DNA of 64,000 nucleotides from Bacteroidota bacterium (GTDB lineage Bacteria; Bacteroidota; Bacteroidia; NS11-12g; UBA955): NCBI GenBank assembly GCA_027621365.1, contig JAQCBH010000001.1, positions 1 to 64,000 of the forward strand, read 5' to 3'. Shown piece by piece: positions 44,344 to 53,683 of this stretch (position 1 is its first letter; each line of letters starts with the position of its first letter). The notes under the pieces were generated by a model. It saw only the letters and a program-made list of their open reading frames with translations, ran no database searches and was not told where the DNA came from. The position numbers and the translations under genes were made by a program.

Positions 44344-44802
44344 ATGAACCGACCTGAGCGACAAACAGTACTGAGAATCATCGAGTCCCGCATTCAAGCC
44401 CGTTTGGATGACTTGAGTTCGGCCATCCTTATTGCTCAAGAAAGCCGCAATGGAGAAGAAAAAAGCAGCGCTGGCGACAAGTACGAAACGGGCCGAGCCA
44501 TGGTGCAGATCGAGTTGGAGAACTTGGGGAAGCAGGTGGCCTTGGTGGAAAAACAGCTCTTGGACCTGAAACGCTGGAGTAAAAAACCAGAATCATTATC
44601 GGCCGTGGGCGGTCATCTCCTGCACCTTAGCGGCAAGCCTTCCATCTTTTTAGGACCCTCATTGGGTCTGATTCAGAGCGAGGGCACAGCCTTCATGGCC
44701 GTATCGGTTTCAGCGCCACTGGGTCAGCGCTTATTGGGCATGAAACCCGGCGAAAGCCGTGGCTTCAATGGTGTTGAATACGTATTGGAAGAGTTGGGTT
44801 AA
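44344..44802 (+). CDS. Protein with GreA-like C-terminal domain
   Basis: 152 residues from the ATG at 44344 (MNRPERQTVLRII); the ORF-track start lies in the fhs gene. Residues 1-80 are helical with a coiled-coil look (VQIELENLGKQVALVEKQLLDL); the end (VSVSAPLGQRLLGMKPGESRGF) resembles the FKBP-like C-terminal domain of GreA/GreB elongation factors. In databases relatives are often misnamed '3-oxoacyl-ACP synthase' because they sit next to the KAS III gene, as here. The N-terminus is shorter than in GreA and the acidic tip is not obvious, so cleavage-factor activity is doubtful. Confidence 0.65.
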   Translation: MNRPERQTVLRIIESRIQARLDDLSSAILIAQESRNGEEKSSAGDKYETGRAMVQIELENLGKQVALVEKQLLDLKRWSKKPESLSAVGGHLLHLSGKPSIFLGPSLGLIQSEGTAFMAVSVSAPLGQRLLGMKPGESRGFNGVEYVLEELG

Positions 44803-44819
44803 AGCAAACGCTCGTTTGA

Positions 44820-45893
44820 CTACCAGCGGTACACAAAGGCGTTGATGGTCATACCCGCACCGACTGAAGCGAACAGGAGAACATCACCGCTTTGAATGGA
44901 ATGGCCTTCGTATTGCTGACGCCAAACCATATCCAACAGTGTAGGCACAGTGGCCACACTGCTGTTACCCAACCACTGAATGCTCATGGGAGCCACTGCA
45001 TCCACGTCAACGGGCATGCTGTAGAGCTTGTATAGTCGTTCGATGACCGCGTGATCCAACTTGGCGTTGGCTTGGTGAATGAAGATCTTTTTGACCTCTG
45101 AAAGATGAATACCAGCATGATCCAAGGCCCCTTTCATCGCGTCGGGCACGTTGCGCAGGGCGAATTCATAAATCTTGCGACCCTTCATCTTGATGAGCAT
45201 TTCATCGGGATTGGATCCGGGCTTGTACCCGGGATTGCTCTTTAGGTAATAGGCCTCATCAGCCGTATAGGTGCGATTGGCCAAGCCCAAAATACCCGAT
45301 GGGCCTTCTGTGGTTTGAGCCTCCAACACCACAGCTCCAGCCCCGTCAGCGAAGATCATTCCGTCGCGATCATGAGGATCAACGGCGCGCGACAGCATTT
45401 CGTTGCCCACCACCAAAGCGCGTTTGGCTTGACCCGACTGCAAATAAGCATGGGCGGTAATCACTCCTTGAATCCAACCGGGACAACCGGCCAACAAATC
45501 AAAAGCCACCGAATTGGGATTTTGGATGCCCAAGCCATGCTTGACTCGACTCGCCAACGGGGGCATCTGATCGGTATATCGTGTACCGAATTTGATGTTG
45601 CCGAAATTGTGTGCCGAAACGATCAAGTCCAAGCTTTCGCGATCAATTCCCGCCGCTTCTATGGCCTTCTCGGCTGCCAACACACCTAGGTCGCTGCAGA
45701 CCTGAGTGGGTTCGGCATAACGACGCTCGCGTATTTCGGTAATCGCTTGAAATTTCTCTACAATGACTTCGTTGCTATGGGGATAGGCCTCCCCGTTTTC
45801 ATCGTAAAATTCGTGATTCAAAAAAGCCGAATTATCGACGGCATTTTCAGGAATGTGGCATCCTGTTCCCAGGATTCGAACTTGGATCGACAT
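44820..45893 (-). CDS. 3-oxoacyl-ACP synthase III family enzyme
   Basis: 357 residues from the ATG at 45893 (MSIQVRILGTGCHIPEN). The catalytic triad of KAS III is present: Cys in LLAGCPGWIQGV, His in IHQANAKLDH and Asn in WLGNSSVATVP. Family knowledge: condenses an acyl-CoA with malonyl-ACP to start fatty-acid or related chains. It has the insertions of the FabH-like subgroup used in specialised lipids, so I do not call it fabH outright. Its -7 box sits 6 nt before the ATG. Confidence 0.85.
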   Translation of the reverse strand: MSIQVRILGTGCHIPENAVDNSAFLNHEFYDENGEAYPHSNEVIVEKFQAITEIRERRYAEPTQVCSDLGVLAAEKAIEAAGIDRESLDLIVSAHNFGNIKFGTRYTDQMPPLASRVKHGLGIQNPNSVAFDLLAGCPGWIQGVITAHAYLQSGQAKRALVVGNEMLSRAVDPHDRDGMIFADGAGAVVLEAQTTEGPSGILGLANRTYTADEAYYLKSNPGYKPGSNPDEMLIKMKGRKIYEFALRNVPDAMKGALDHAGIHLSEVKKIFIHQANAKLDHAVIERLYKLYSMPVDVDAVAPMSIQWLGNSSVATVPTLLDMVWRQQYEGHSIQSGDVLLFASVGAGMTINAFVYRW

Positions 45894-45899
45894 GGGAGT

Positions 45900-45907
45900 C
45901 AAAGTTA
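45900..45907 (-). promoter_or_regulatory. -7 box of the KAS III gene
   Basis: Minus strand TAACTTTG, 6 nt before the ATG. No good -33 box. Confidence 0.5.
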
Positions 45908-46036
45908 TAGGCTCTTGACGGGTATGCTTGTTTTTCTCAGCTGATGTTACCCACACGCCCTGTGAAAAGTGTCAGTACGACACTTAACAATTCGGTCATA
46001 AAGCCCCATTTTTCAATGGCTTTGAAGACCCTGGTC

Positions 46037-46065
46037 ACAAAAAAGCCCACTTGAAAAAAGTGGGC
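46037..46065 (-). terminator. Terminator of tRNA-Thr
   Basis: Minus strand GCCCACTT/AAGTGGGC stem with 5-nt loop and T6, right after the tRNA 3' end. Confidence 0.85.
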
Positions 46066-46070
46066 AGAGG

Positions 46071-46143
46071 AGCCTTCTACGGGATTCGAACCTGCGACCT
46101 ACTCATTACGAATGAGTTGCTCTACCAGCTGAGCTAAGAAGGC
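46071..46143 (-). tRNA. tRNA-Thr (anticodon CGT)
   Basis: 73 nt. Acceptor GCCTTCT/AGAAGGC, D arm TAGCTCAGCTGGTAGAGCA, anticodon stem ACTCA/TGAGT around TTCGTAA (anticodon CGT), T arm with GGTTCGAATCC. CCA is not encoded. Confidence 0.96.
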
Positions 46144-46153
46144 TTTTGCGCCT

Positions 46154-46184
46154 CAAAATTACATGCCGTGACAAATGTCAGCAA
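46154..46184 (-). promoter_or_regulatory. Promoter of tRNA-Thr
   Basis: Minus strand TTG (46184-46182), 20-nt gap, TAATTTTG (46161-46154), ending 10 nt before the tRNA. This is the same geometry as the tRNA-Ser promoter. Confidence 0.7.
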
Positions 46185-46436
46185 CTAGAATTTGCACTTG
46201 GACGGCCGATTTTTTCTGGCCTCGACAAAAATCTCTAGGTTTTCCAATACCGTCGGCCATAAGATGAGAACGACATTGAATCAGCCTTCTACGAACTGAC
46301 CATTTTCTGACAATTTCAAAGAAACGAAAGGCCTCTCTCGAGCGTCAAAGGAACATAACTCATGTTTCCTAGCGAAACCGTAAAGTGGTTAGTAGAGTGT
46401 GCCAGGCCCGCCTTCAGCGGGCCTGGTTTTTAAACT
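46185..46436 (+). ncRNA. Possible small RNA ending in an orphan terminator
   Basis: A strong plus-strand terminator (CCAGGCCCGC/GCGGGCCTGG, 46402-46426, then T5) has no gene in front of it: the nearest plus-strand gene ends at 44802 and the tRNA between is on the other strand. The 250 bp before it have no ORF and contain small inverted repeats (AGGAAC..GTTTCCT near 46350). A non-coding transcript is the simplest explanation; the 5' end and family are unknown. Confidence 0.35.
46402..46431 (+). terminator. Orphan rho-independent terminator
   Basis: 10-bp perfect GC-rich stem, CTTCA loop, TTTTT tail, 34 bp before the next gene's ATG. Confidence 0.8.
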
Positions 46437-46464
46437 AAATTTGAGAAATATTGTTTTCATACTG

Positions 46465-49026
46465 ATGAAATCGAATCGTTTGGCTGCCACAATCTTAGCT
46501 GTTGGCACTTTTGTTTTTTTGCGTTCCTATACCTCTGGCCCTAGCACAGGCTATACGGGTGCTCCAAATGAGTCAACGTGCACCAGTTGCCATTCGGGTT
46601 CGGCCATTAGTTCAGGAGCACAATGGTACCGAATTCGACTGAAAACAAATTTTACCGGCGGCGGATACATCCCCGATTCTACCTACACCTTTACCCTTAG
46701 CCATGTCGAGAGCGGCATCAGCACTTTTGGATTTCAGTTAACCGTATTGGACAGCCAATACAAGGCAGCCGGAACCTTTAATAACACCAATAATCGAACC
46801 CAAACCAGCTCCGGAAGTGTGGGCGGAAATACCCGATACTACGTCAACCACACGAATACAGGTAGTTCACGTGTTGCGACCGACTCCACGGCTTGGACTT
46901 TCCAATGGAAAGCCCCTTCGAAGAATCTCGGAGGCCTGACTCTTTATGTGAGCGTCAATGCCGCTAACTCCAACGGTGGCTCAAGCGGAGATCGCATTTA
47001 CACCAAGACCTTTTCGCTAAGCCCATCGTCGGCCTTGCCTGTAGTGAGTGCCAAACTGAGCGACACAGTAGCCTGCAGCGCTGGTTTTAAAATGGCCGGA
47101 ACAGCCAGCAACCAGGCTAGTTCATACTTGTGGGAACAGGTTTTGAGCGCCACCAGCACCAAAACACTGTCAACCCAACAAAATCCAAGCTTGCAATTGG
47201 CAGCGGGAACCTATACCCTTAGGTTCACGGCCCGCAATGCCAAAGGGCCGTCGTTCCCATTCGATACCAAAATCACGGTTCACCCATCGCCCAACAAGCC
47301 CGGCACGAGCCCTAAAGGCAATCAGGAAATCTGCGATGGAAATCAATTGCGTTTATCAACGCTGAAAGTCAATACCTCGGGCTATTCCCAAAAATGGCTT
47401 CCAGGTGGGCAAACGGCGACCTTGATTTACGTCAAGGACACAGGTACCTATTTTCATGAGGTTACCAGCGACAAAGGATGCAAAACGCTGTCAGACCCTG
47501 TTCACCTTAGCATCAATCCTTTGCCGGTGGCTCAAGCCCAATGGGTGGATTCTCCTGCCATCTTCTGTCAGGGCCAAATGGCGGGAATTCGCGTCCAATT
47601 GGCCCTGGGTGATTCAATTTCCCTCAATGGAAGCAATGGTCCTTTTTCCAAAGATTCCGTTCAATGGGTGAGCATAAACTCGGGAAACAATTTGATCAAT
47701 CTAATGGCCAAGTCAGCCAAAGGCTGTTTGAGCAAAGCTTTGGTTCTTAAGGCCCAAGGGGCAGACACAGTCAAGCCTGCAGAACTGGCCGGCATCGATT
47801 CTAGTTTAACCAAATTGACGTTTAGGTGGATGAAAAGATCCGAAATAAACGAGTGGTTCATCAGCCAAGACAGTGGCAAAACCTGGACCTCCAACTCGTC
47901 TGACACCAGTTTCATCTGGACCCTAGGCCAGGGAAACACGACCGTGTTATTGGGCATCAAAGGCCGTGATTCCGGGCCTTGCATTTGGAGCCAAACGGTG
48001 TTTGTTAGGGGTACAACAAAAACGTGCAAAGACCTACCCTACACGTGGACATGGACCCAAAAACCCATTTGTGTGGGCGATTCTGCCAAGCTAGAATTGA
48101 ACGGGCTACCCACCCATTATTCGGTATTTTGGAATGGAAAACCTCAAGGCACACAACGTGAATGGAACTTTAGGGTAGAACAATCCAAATGGTCAACTAC
48201 CGTATCCGTCTTGGATTCTCAGCAACTCATTTGCGGAACCAGCGACCGGCGCATTGAGCTTAATTTGTCATCCTTGGATCCTAGCAGTCTTTCTCTCGAT
48301 ACGAAAGACAGCAGTCGCAGCTGCACAAAGGAATTGCTGATTGAGTATAGCACCCTATCCGATAGCGTGAGCAAAATTTGGGCGGTCTTCGGCTCCCAAA
48401 CGTATTCGCTGGGCCTGGGAGAGAACCAAACAGCCCTCCTTGCTCACCAATTTTCTCCGTCCCTTTGGCTTGAAGCCCAAAACGCTTTGGGTTGCCAAAC
48501 GCGAAGCGAGCCGATTACCCTCATATACCCGCAAAGTCCCAACGCTCAGGCCACCTGGACCTTCCAAAACGACAGCATTCAATTCTTTGCCTTGGAATCT
48601 GCTCAGAACCACCAATGGTACATGGGCATGACAGCCGGAAATTGGATGGACAGCAGTCAAAACGCTCAACCCAGCCTAAGCATCAAAGATTGGCCCGGAG
48701 AAGAAATAGCCTTTTCCCATCGAGCCATCAACGAGGGTTTCGGTTGCGCGACCCAATGGGACTCCGTGGCTCTGCTTCCTGTCAATCGATTGAAAAGAGC
48801 GATCCCTCAAACACCGGCACTTTCGCCCAACCCCGTGATTGCAGGCCAAGCCCTGAAGATCCCCAAAGGATGGTCGGCCGTAAAATGGACCAATGCCGTT
48901 GGGGAATGCCTTGAATCGATATCCACCAATGCTCGAATAGCGCCCTCGCAACCTGGGACCTATTATTTGACTCTGAACAAGCGAGACCAATTCTTCATCT
49001 TGCCTGTCATCGTACTGGAACCTTAA
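46465..49026 (+). CDS. Large secreted protein with CxxCH motif (choice-of-anchor V type)
   Basis: 853 residues from the ATG at 46465. Signal peptide, then TGYTGAPNESTCTSCHSG, the hallmark of choice-of-anchor V/Reeler-type domains with a c-type haem motif CTSCH. A beta sandwich (residues about 50-200) is followed by several Ig-like/PKD-like repeats separated by conserved Cys pairs (KGNQEICDGNQL). The end (LSPNPVIAGQALKI ... IVLEP) is a degenerate T9SS type A signal. Probably an exported, surface-located protein; haem binding is suggested by the motif only. It shares TTAA with the convergent pirin gene. Confidence 0.78.
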   Translation: MKSNRLAATILAVGTFVFLRSYTSGPSTGYTGAPNESTCTSCHSGSAISSGAQWYRIRLKTNFTGGGYIPDSTYTFTLSHVESGISTFGFQLTVLDSQYKAAGTFNNTNNRTQTSSGSVGGNTRYYVNHTNTGSSRVATDSTAWTFQWKAPSKNLGGLTLYVSVNAANSNGGSSGDRIYTKTFSLSPSSALPVVSAKLSDTVACSAGFKMAGTASNQASSYLWEQVLSATSTKTLSTQQNPSLQLAAGTYTLRFTARNAKGPSFPFDTKITVHPSPNKPGTSPKGNQEICDGNQLRLSTLKVNTSGYSQKWLPGGQTATLIYVKDTGTYFHEVTSDKGCKTLSDPVHLSINPLPVAQAQWVDSPAIFCQGQMAGIRVQLALGDSISLNGSNGPFSKDSVQWVSINSGNNLINLMAKSAKGCLSKALVLKAQGADTVKPAELAGIDSSLTKLTFRWMKRSEINEWFISQDSGKTWTSNSSDTSFIWTLGQGNTTVLLGIKGRDSGPCIWSQTVFVRGTTKTCKDLPYTWTWTQKPICVGDSAKLELNGLPTHYSVFWNGKPQGTQREWNFRVEQSKWSTTVSVLDSQQLICGTSDRRIELNLSSLDPSSLSLDTKDSSRSCTKELLIEYSTLSDSVSKIWAVFGSQTYSLGLGENQTALLAHQFSPSLWLEAQNALGCQTRSEPITLIYPQSPNAQATWTFQNDSIQFFALESAQNHQWYMGMTAGNWMDSSQNAQPSLSIKDWPGEEIAFSHRAINEGFGCATQWDSVALLPVNRLKRAIPQTPALSPNPVIAGQALKIPKGWSAVKWTNAVGECLESISTNARIAPSQPGTYYLTLNKRDQFFILPVIVLEP

Positions 49027-49883
49027 CCCAGGTCTCTTTCTACCAAAAAGCCCATTTTGCCCATTTGGTAATCGCGCATGGCGGCCATGATTTCGCTTTG
49101 ATTGCTCATCACAAAGGGTCCATATGATTCAACGCGCTCACCGATAGGCGGCGCTGAAACGTACAAAAACTTACTGGGTTCAGAAGGTACGAATTCCATT
49201 TCGCCCTCTTTCAAATCAACCATTTCTGTGGCCTGAACCAGGCCGTGACCCACCAATCGTCCTGAACCACTGAGCAAGTAAAGCAAGGCGTTGTGACTCG
49301 GCTTTGTCACCAAACTCAATGGCACATGGGGTTCTAAACTCCCAAAAGCCGATTCAACGGCAAAAGCCGTTTTCAAAGGACCGTTTATTCCGGCTTGAGA
49401 CCCTGTTGCCAAACGTGCATTGGGATGACCCGGCAAGCTCGGCATTTCTTCGGCTTGGCAAGCCAAGTACTGCGGGGCCATCATTTTGAGTCGCAATGGG
49501 AGATTCACCCACAATTGAATGATTTCTTGTTGACCACCAGAGGCGCAGAGCTCAGCACTGGGCCGCTCGGAGTGAACCATGCCCATTCCCATGTCGCACC
49601 ATTGAATGCCACCGGCCTTGATCACGCTGCTATTGCCACGAGAATCACGGTGGTGAACATCGCCTTGGTAGATAAAGGTGACTGGAGAAAATCCACGGTG
49701 AGGATGAGGCCCAACACCCGAATTGTAAGGATCAGACCCCGCCTTCACTTCTGAATTGTGGTGATGAATCAGCAAAAAGGGATCGATTTGATCGACCTGC
49801 TGAGTCGGCAGAGGCTGAAGAAGGGGAATGCCACCCATGTCCACCTCGTAAGCCGGCAATATTCGTTTGACGGGATTATTCAT
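49023..49883 (-). CDS. Pirin family protein
   Basis: 286 residues with the bicupin pirin pattern: the metal ligands in GVGPHPHRGFSPVTFIYQG and HRDSRGN, then GGIQWCDMGMGMVHSE. Bacterial pirins can act as quercetin dioxygenases or redox regulators; the role here is unknown. It lies 1 bp after the M36 protease gene, an operon by position, and overlaps the convergent gene by 4 bp. Confidence 0.92.
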   Translation of the reverse strand: MNNPVKRILPAYEVDMGGIPLLQPLPTQQVDQIDPFLLIHHHNSEVKAGSDPYNSGVGPHPHRGFSPVTFIYQGDVHHRDSRGNSSVIKAGGIQWCDMGMGMVHSERPSAELCASGGQQEIIQLWVNLPLRLKMMAPQYLACQAEEMPSLPGHPNARLATGSQAGINGPLKTAFAVESAFGSLEPHVPLSLVTKPSHNALLYLLSGSGRLVGHGLVQATEMVDLKEGEMEFVPSEPSKFLYVSAPPIGERVESYGPFVMSNQSEIMAAMRDYQMGKMGFLVERDLG

Positions 49884-49884
49884 A

Positions 49885-52389
49885 TCAGCGATGAATCAGA
49901 GCAAATCGGCTCGTCAATGTTCCTGATTGAACACTCAAGGTATACATTCCAGCGGGAACTTCGCGCAAATCCAAGGTAAGGGCACCGCCCACGTGGACAT
50001 GCTGTCCCACCGACAATTCTCGCCCTTGGGCATCGAACAGCTGCACGACATCCAAACGGTGAACGTCACGGGGCTCAATGCGTACCCATTCTTGCGACGG
50101 ATTGGGGAATACTCGCACCCAGGTCGAAGCCATTGACTCAACCGCATTGGTTTGAGGAGGCCAATCAAAGGCTTCTTCACCGTCGGCCGTATTGTTGGGA
50201 TTTCCCTGAGCAGCCGAATAACCAAGCCCCCGTCGTGCAAAAGCTTTCCAAATCAAATCGGCATGCTTGCCTCCGTAACGGGCATCATCGGCTTCCAAAA
50301 TAGCGTCTCGCCCATCGACAAAACCCGGCCCACACGCTTGCAATTTCAAAGCGTCGACCACCAGTTGAATGGCCATGTTGTTTCCACCCGTTCCATAAGA
50401 GAAATCGGAATCAAAGCCATATTCATCGACAAACTCCCAATACATATCCCACAACATCGAACACCAAACTTCTCCAAGGTAATGCACCGAAGTTTGAACC
50501 CCATTCGCCGCCTTTGCAATGTTTTGGTAGGTATGGGGATTGACACTCATGTTTGTGCTGTAGGGATAGGTGCGAATGCCCCCTCCGTTTCGACCCTCAT
50601 TGATCAGCCAATTCCCAATGCCTCTGGGATCAGAACCGACGTCACCGGGCTCATGGGTCAGGGCCAAGCACAAGAAATCTGACCAGCCCTCTCCCATTTG
50701 CTCGTTGTTGGTTAAGCCATTGCTATTGCTCGGACCACAAGTCAAACGATTGCTCAAACCATGACCAAATTCATGAGCGATGACGCCCATGTCCAAATCA
50801 GAATCGGTTTTGGGTTCATAGGCCGACGAGTCAAACAAACGAATCTCGACATCACCATTGTTCATCAGAGCTTTGATGATATTGGCATGGCTGTACTTCA
50901 AAAAAGCCGCCGAGATGGTGGTATTTCTGGCTTGGGTGGTATTGTCTGAAGCCATGGTGATGACTTGGTCAACCGCCGAGGTATCAAAAATTACGGCGGC
51001 AATGGCGCCTTCGCGTTGGGCTTTGTATACCTTTTGAGCAAAGGTGCATCCGCCACGCATGATGGCAGCAATGTTGCCCGACAAATCGGGACCGTTATCC
51101 AAGGTGGCACAGCCTTGACGAGACTGAGAAGTTCCGTCTTCGACCCACACCAATTTGCCGACTATGGGCTGGTCGCTGAGGGCCTTGCCCCAGGTATTGG
51201 CCTGCACACCGACACTGTATCGATTTCCATTGCTTTCTACTTGCAGAGTAGCCCCCGAACCGCCACCGCCGTCCCACACATACATTTGCATACGGGGATC
51301 GGAGCCGTCTGGAGGAGTGCTAAAATTGGCATTGTTCGTCCCGCTTCCGTCTTGAGCATCGGCCTGAACGGCATCATTGCCTTTGCCCGCCCCGCTATAG
51401 TTTTTCTGTTGAAAATTCCCCCCGGCTTCGTCAAACCCATAATGCCACAAAATGTCGTGCAAGCGGTTGTTGATCACAAACAAATTGGTGATGGCAAAAT
51501 CCTGGTACTGCGAGGGGTTCTTGGTACTTACATCGAAAGAATACTGAAAATCCAAAGCACCGGAACTAGGCGAATAACCTGGTTGATCATTGGCATCAGC
51601 ATCTTCTGAGGCATACACGTTGTTTCCCCTAGTAATGGTGTATTCGGCACCTGACACTCCGTTCACGTCGTGCCATCCGAAAGGAGAAGCCATCGAGTCA
51701 GCGGGAGAACTCAACAAACTAGGATTGCCGTACAAGGGGCTTTCGATCGGAAAATCAAAGGCCTTGTACTGAGCATTATCACCCGCTCTTCGACCCACCT
51801 CGGGACCTCCCCAAGCGCAGTCTTGTGTCCAAGAACCCGTTTTCACCAATCCCTCTTCCGTCATCCATCGGGTGATCCAACCGCGAGATTCCATATCAAA
51901 ACACACGGCATATACCGCGCTTTCCAAGCCTTGTTCACTGGGCCACCAACAGGCTTTCCAATACAAGATTCCTTCGTCGTAAACGGTGTAATCGGCAATG
52001 GCTTCTCGCTCCAAGCTAGAAACAGATGGAATCATCGACTCCCAACTCAAGGGCTCTACATAGGCCGGCATACGAGCAGGGATGGTCACTGCACGCGAAT
52101 TGGAGGAGGTCATTTCCCCTTTTGAGTTGTAATGCAATCCTAATATGGCGCCCTCGATAGGCTTCCCTTGATGACATTGCTGAACATAAGCGTGCACTCG
52201 ACCATCGCGTTCAATGACCAAATCCTGCATGGTCAATTCTTTGACGTCGCGAGAACTGAGTTGATGATTATCCAAAAAAGCGGCGTTGCGTACCTGTTCA
52301 AACACACGATCACGGGCTGTTTCTGGCTGCAATTGCTGGGCCTGAACCCAAGCAGACATCAAGGCCAAACCCAAGGTTAAAATTCGCAT
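49885..52389 (-). CDS. M36 (fungalysin-like) metalloprotease exported by T9SS
   Basis: 834 residues: signal peptide; N-terminal FTP-type propeptide (about 25-180); peptidase M36 core with the zinc motif HEFGHGLSNR and the downstream Glu in GEGWSDF; a protease-associated (PA) insert around residues 380-500 (GCATLDNGPDLSGNIAAIMRGGC); C-terminal T9SS type A domain (VFPNPSQEWVRIE). Secreted broad-specificity protease for nutrient breakdown. First gene of a pair with pirin. Confidence 0.93.
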   Translation of the reverse strand: MRILTLGLALMSAWVQAQQLQPETARDRVFEQVRNAAFLDNHQLSSRDVKELTMQDLVIERDGRVHAYVQQCHQGKPIEGAILGLHYNSKGEMTSSNSRAVTIPARMPAYVEPLSWESMIPSVSSLEREAIADYTVYDEGILYWKACWWPSEQGLESAVYAVCFDMESRGWITRWMTEEGLVKTGSWTQDCAWGGPEVGRRAGDNAQYKAFDFPIESPLYGNPSLLSSPADSMASPFGWHDVNGVSGAEYTITRGNNVYASEDADANDQPGYSPSSGALDFQYSFDVSTKNPSQYQDFAITNLFVINNRLHDILWHYGFDEAGGNFQQKNYSGAGKGNDAVQADAQDGSGTNNANFSTPPDGSDPRMQMYVWDGGGGSGATLQVESNGNRYSVGVQANTWGKALSDQPIVGKLVWVEDGTSQSRQGCATLDNGPDLSGNIAAIMRGGCTFAQKVYKAQREGAIAAVIFDTSAVDQVITMASDNTTQARNTTISAAFLKYSHANIIKALMNNGDVEIRLFDSSAYEPKTDSDLDMGVIAHEFGHGLSNRLTCGPSNSNGLTNNEQMGEGWSDFLCLALTHEPGDVGSDPRGIGNWLINEGRNGGGIRTYPYSTNMSVNPHTYQNIAKAANGVQTSVHYLGEVWCSMLWDMYWEFVDEYGFDSDFSYGTGGNNMAIQLVVDALKLQACGPGFVDGRDAILEADDARYGGKHADLIWKAFARRGLGYSAAQGNPNNTADGEEAFDWPPQTNAVESMASTWVRVFPNPSQEWVRIEPRDVHRLDVVQLFDAQGRELSVGQHVHVGGALTLDLREVPAGMYTLSVQSGTLTSRFALIHR

Positions 52390-52455
52390 GCTGCAAGTTA
52401 CATTTTTGACACCAAGAGATTCATCATTTCATCATCATAAAACCAAGAGGCCGAA

Positions 52456-52463
52456 TATATTTG
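52456..52463 (+). promoter_or_regulatory. -7 box of the secreted esterase gene
   Basis: TATATTTG, only 3 nt before the ATG at 52467; transcription should begin at or within the start codon. Confidence 0.5.
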
Positions 52464-52466
52464 CCC

Positions 52467-53681
52467 ATGCGACAAATCATTTTGGCCGGGCTTATGGCCC
52501 TCTGCGCTACCATGACTTCATCGGCAAAGGCTCAATGCAACGGACGATACGAAGATTCACTGTTCTCGGACATTGAAAAAACCACCCTCACTTATTCGCC
52601 GGTCTTCAATGATGGCCAACACCAGTTGGACTTGTATTCCCCTAAAAACGACACGGAAGCAGAACGCCCCTTGATTGTCTATATTCACGGTGGGTCTTTC
52701 ATTTCTGGCGACAAATCAGGCATTGACTGTCAGCATTTTGCCGAATACTTCGCCAAACGAGGGTACGTTGTCGCCTCCATCAACTATCGACTGGCCAACC
52801 CTTTTTTATTCTTAGCGTCCAAACAGGTTCAGTACCAAGCTGTTTTGGAGGCCATGGTCGACGCCAAAACCAGTGTTCGCTTTTTCTTGAAGAGCACCCG
52901 CGAGGGCAATCCCTATCATTTGGATAGCCAAGCTTTCTTTCTCGGCGGGTATTCAGCCGGTGCTGTCACAGCTCTTCACGCCACATGGATCGATCGCATG
53001 GATGAGTTGAGCCCAGAAATTCAATCGATTGTTTCCAGCACCATTGGAGATTTGGACGGCGATGCGGGCTTGCAAACTTTGCCCTTCCCCATTCAAGGTT
53101 TGTTTTCCTTTTCGGGCGCCTTGCACCAAACTTCTTACCTCGACAGCTCCGATACCGAACCTTGTTATTCCATTCACTCCAAAGACGATTCTACCGTGCA
53201 TTATGAGTGTGGTCCTGCTTACGGCAATCCCGACTTGCTTCAAATCTGTGGATCGGGTTCCCTGCACGAGCGCCATGAGGCACTTGGTTTGAATGTGCAC
53301 CATTTGGTTACCTTGGACAATGCTGGCCACGGATGGGCGGGCCTAGGCAATGCCAACCCTGTCTTTCGTTGGGCTTTAGATTCCATCAACCAATACCTGT
53401 ACCCCTTGTTGCCTTGTGCCCAATCGCCTCTGAGACAAAAGCCACAGTCCATGGAATCGATTGCTCTTTTCCCCAACCCCTGTCACGGGTCAGAAACCAT
53501 TCACGTAGGGACCGATTCCAAATTCATCCAAATCAGAACCCTTCAAGGTTCCCTCATTGGTCAATTCCCAGTGCTCGATGGACAAGCAACTTTGCCCAAT
53601 TTGCCTCCCGGCATGTACACCTTGAGCACCGAAATCAGGAATCAGTCTCTCACTCGATCCTTTGTCGTCACCCTTCCCTAA
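52467..53681 (+). CDS. Secreted carboxylesterase-like alpha/beta hydrolase with T9SS tail
   Basis: 404 residues from the ATG at 52467. Signal peptide (MALCATMTSSAKAQ), oxyanion motif IYIHGGSFISGDK, nucleophile elbow FLGGYSAGAV (G-Y-S-A-G), catalytic His in DNAGHGWAG, and the sorting domain LFPNPCHGSETIHVG. Hormone-sensitive-lipase/carboxylesterase type; probably hydrolyses esters outside the cell. Followed 2 bp later by the YwaF-like gene. Confidence 0.88.
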   Translation: MRQIILAGLMALCATMTSSAKAQCNGRYEDSLFSDIEKTTLTYSPVFNDGQHQLDLYSPKNDTEAERPLIVYIHGGSFISGDKSGIDCQHFAEYFAKRGYVVASINYRLANPFLFLASKQVQYQAVLEAMVDAKTSVRFFLKSTREGNPYHLDSQAFFLGGYSAGAVTALHATWIDRMDELSPEIQSIVSSTIGDLDGDAGLQTLPFPIQGLFSFSGALHQTSYLDSSDTEPCYSIHSKDDSTVHYECGPAYGNPDLLQICGSGSLHERHEALGLNVHHLVTLDNAGHGWAGLGNANPVFRWALDSINQYLYPLLPCAQSPLRQKPQSMESIALFPNPCHGSETIHVGTDSKFIQIRTLQGSLIGQFPVLDGQATLPNLPPGMYTLSTEIRNQSLTRSFVVTLP

Positions 53682-53683
53682 TC

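Noticed and set aside
44804-44817. CAAACG/CGTTTG hairpin as terminator between convergent genes
   Set aside because: The loop is only 2 nt and there is no T tract on either strand.
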